From contig JARIEH010000260.1 in the NCBI GenBank assembly GCA_029256865.1, positions 1 to 5,189 on the forward strand: a DNA stretch of 5,189 nucleotides, in the 5' to 3' direction. Origin of the DNA: Psychrobacter sp. (lineage in GTDB: Bacteria; Pseudomonadota; Gammaproteobacteria; Pseudomonadales; Moraxellaceae). The notes beneath the pieces were generated by a model. The model did not search any database and was not told the origin of the DNA. It saw nothing but the letters and a program-made list of their open reading frames with translations. Each line of letters starts with the position of its first letter. Within the stretch, counting starts at the first letter, position 1. Below are positions 5,147-5,189 of this stretch, one piece after another. Both the position numbers and the translations under genes were made by a program.

Positions 5147-5189
5147 ATTAAATAATTTTTTTGAAGCACTGAGTTTTCTTTAGCTGATA

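Noticed and set aside
5148..5189. Tail of a leftward gene at the right edge (13 codons then TAA at 5150-5148)
   Set aside because: A bidirectional terminator next to it makes a convergent gene possible, but 13 codons without recognisable sequence cannot support a call.

Overview
The window reads as ordinary chromosomal DNA of a gammaproteobacterium, most likely Moraxellaceae and probably Psychrobacter. This is an inference from AT-leaning intergenic DNA, the style of the proteins (a PII protein, a DUF2147 protein, an orthologue of E. coli YcaP, a Moraxellaceae-looking exported nuclease) and a typical proteobacterial tRNA-Ser. No 16S or other decisive marker is present. I see no insertion sequence, prophage, CRISPR array or obvious multi-gene defence cassette.

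Layout, left to right. Positions 1-308 hold no intact gene. They contain a possible leftward reading frame broken by an amber codon, and the promoter/leader of a PII signal-transduction gene (309-647, +), which ends at a strong hairpin terminator (682-720). Convergent to it is a small secreted DUF2147 protein (775-1158, -), with a dyad-bearing promoter in the AT-rich stretch to its right. A two-gene leftward unit follows: an exported DRGH-type DNA/RNA non-specific endonuclease with a C-terminal hydrophobic helix (1655-2581, -) and, 25 nt downstream, an acidic 87-residue protein of unknown function (1366-1629, -). A complete tRNA-Ser(GGA) with its own good promoter lies at 2696-2786 (+).

Positions 2908 to about 3495 (-) carry a decayed gene of the fatty-acid hydroxylase / C-4 methylsterol oxidase family. 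Its histidine clusters survive, but the N-terminal membrane half is missing or degraded and a conserved Trp codon appears to have become TGA. Divergent from it is a YcaP-type DUF421 membrane protein (3630-4313, +), whose start is fixed by a strong ribosome binding site. After a gene-free stretch with several dyads comes a probable lipoprotein with two short LTxxQ (Spy/CpxP-type) motifs and a Met/His/Asn/Gln-rich repeat tail (4599-5078, +), closed by a strong, probably bidirectional terminator (5112-5146).

The genes do not form one pathway. They are mostly single-gene units, several for envelope or periplasmic proteins, around a nitrogen/carbon sensor and a tRNA. The most interesting points are the nuclease plus acidic-partner pair, the Met/His-rich repeat lipoprotein with an operator-like dyad in its promoter, and the sterol-oxidase-like pseudogene. 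None is strong evidence for a wholly new system.
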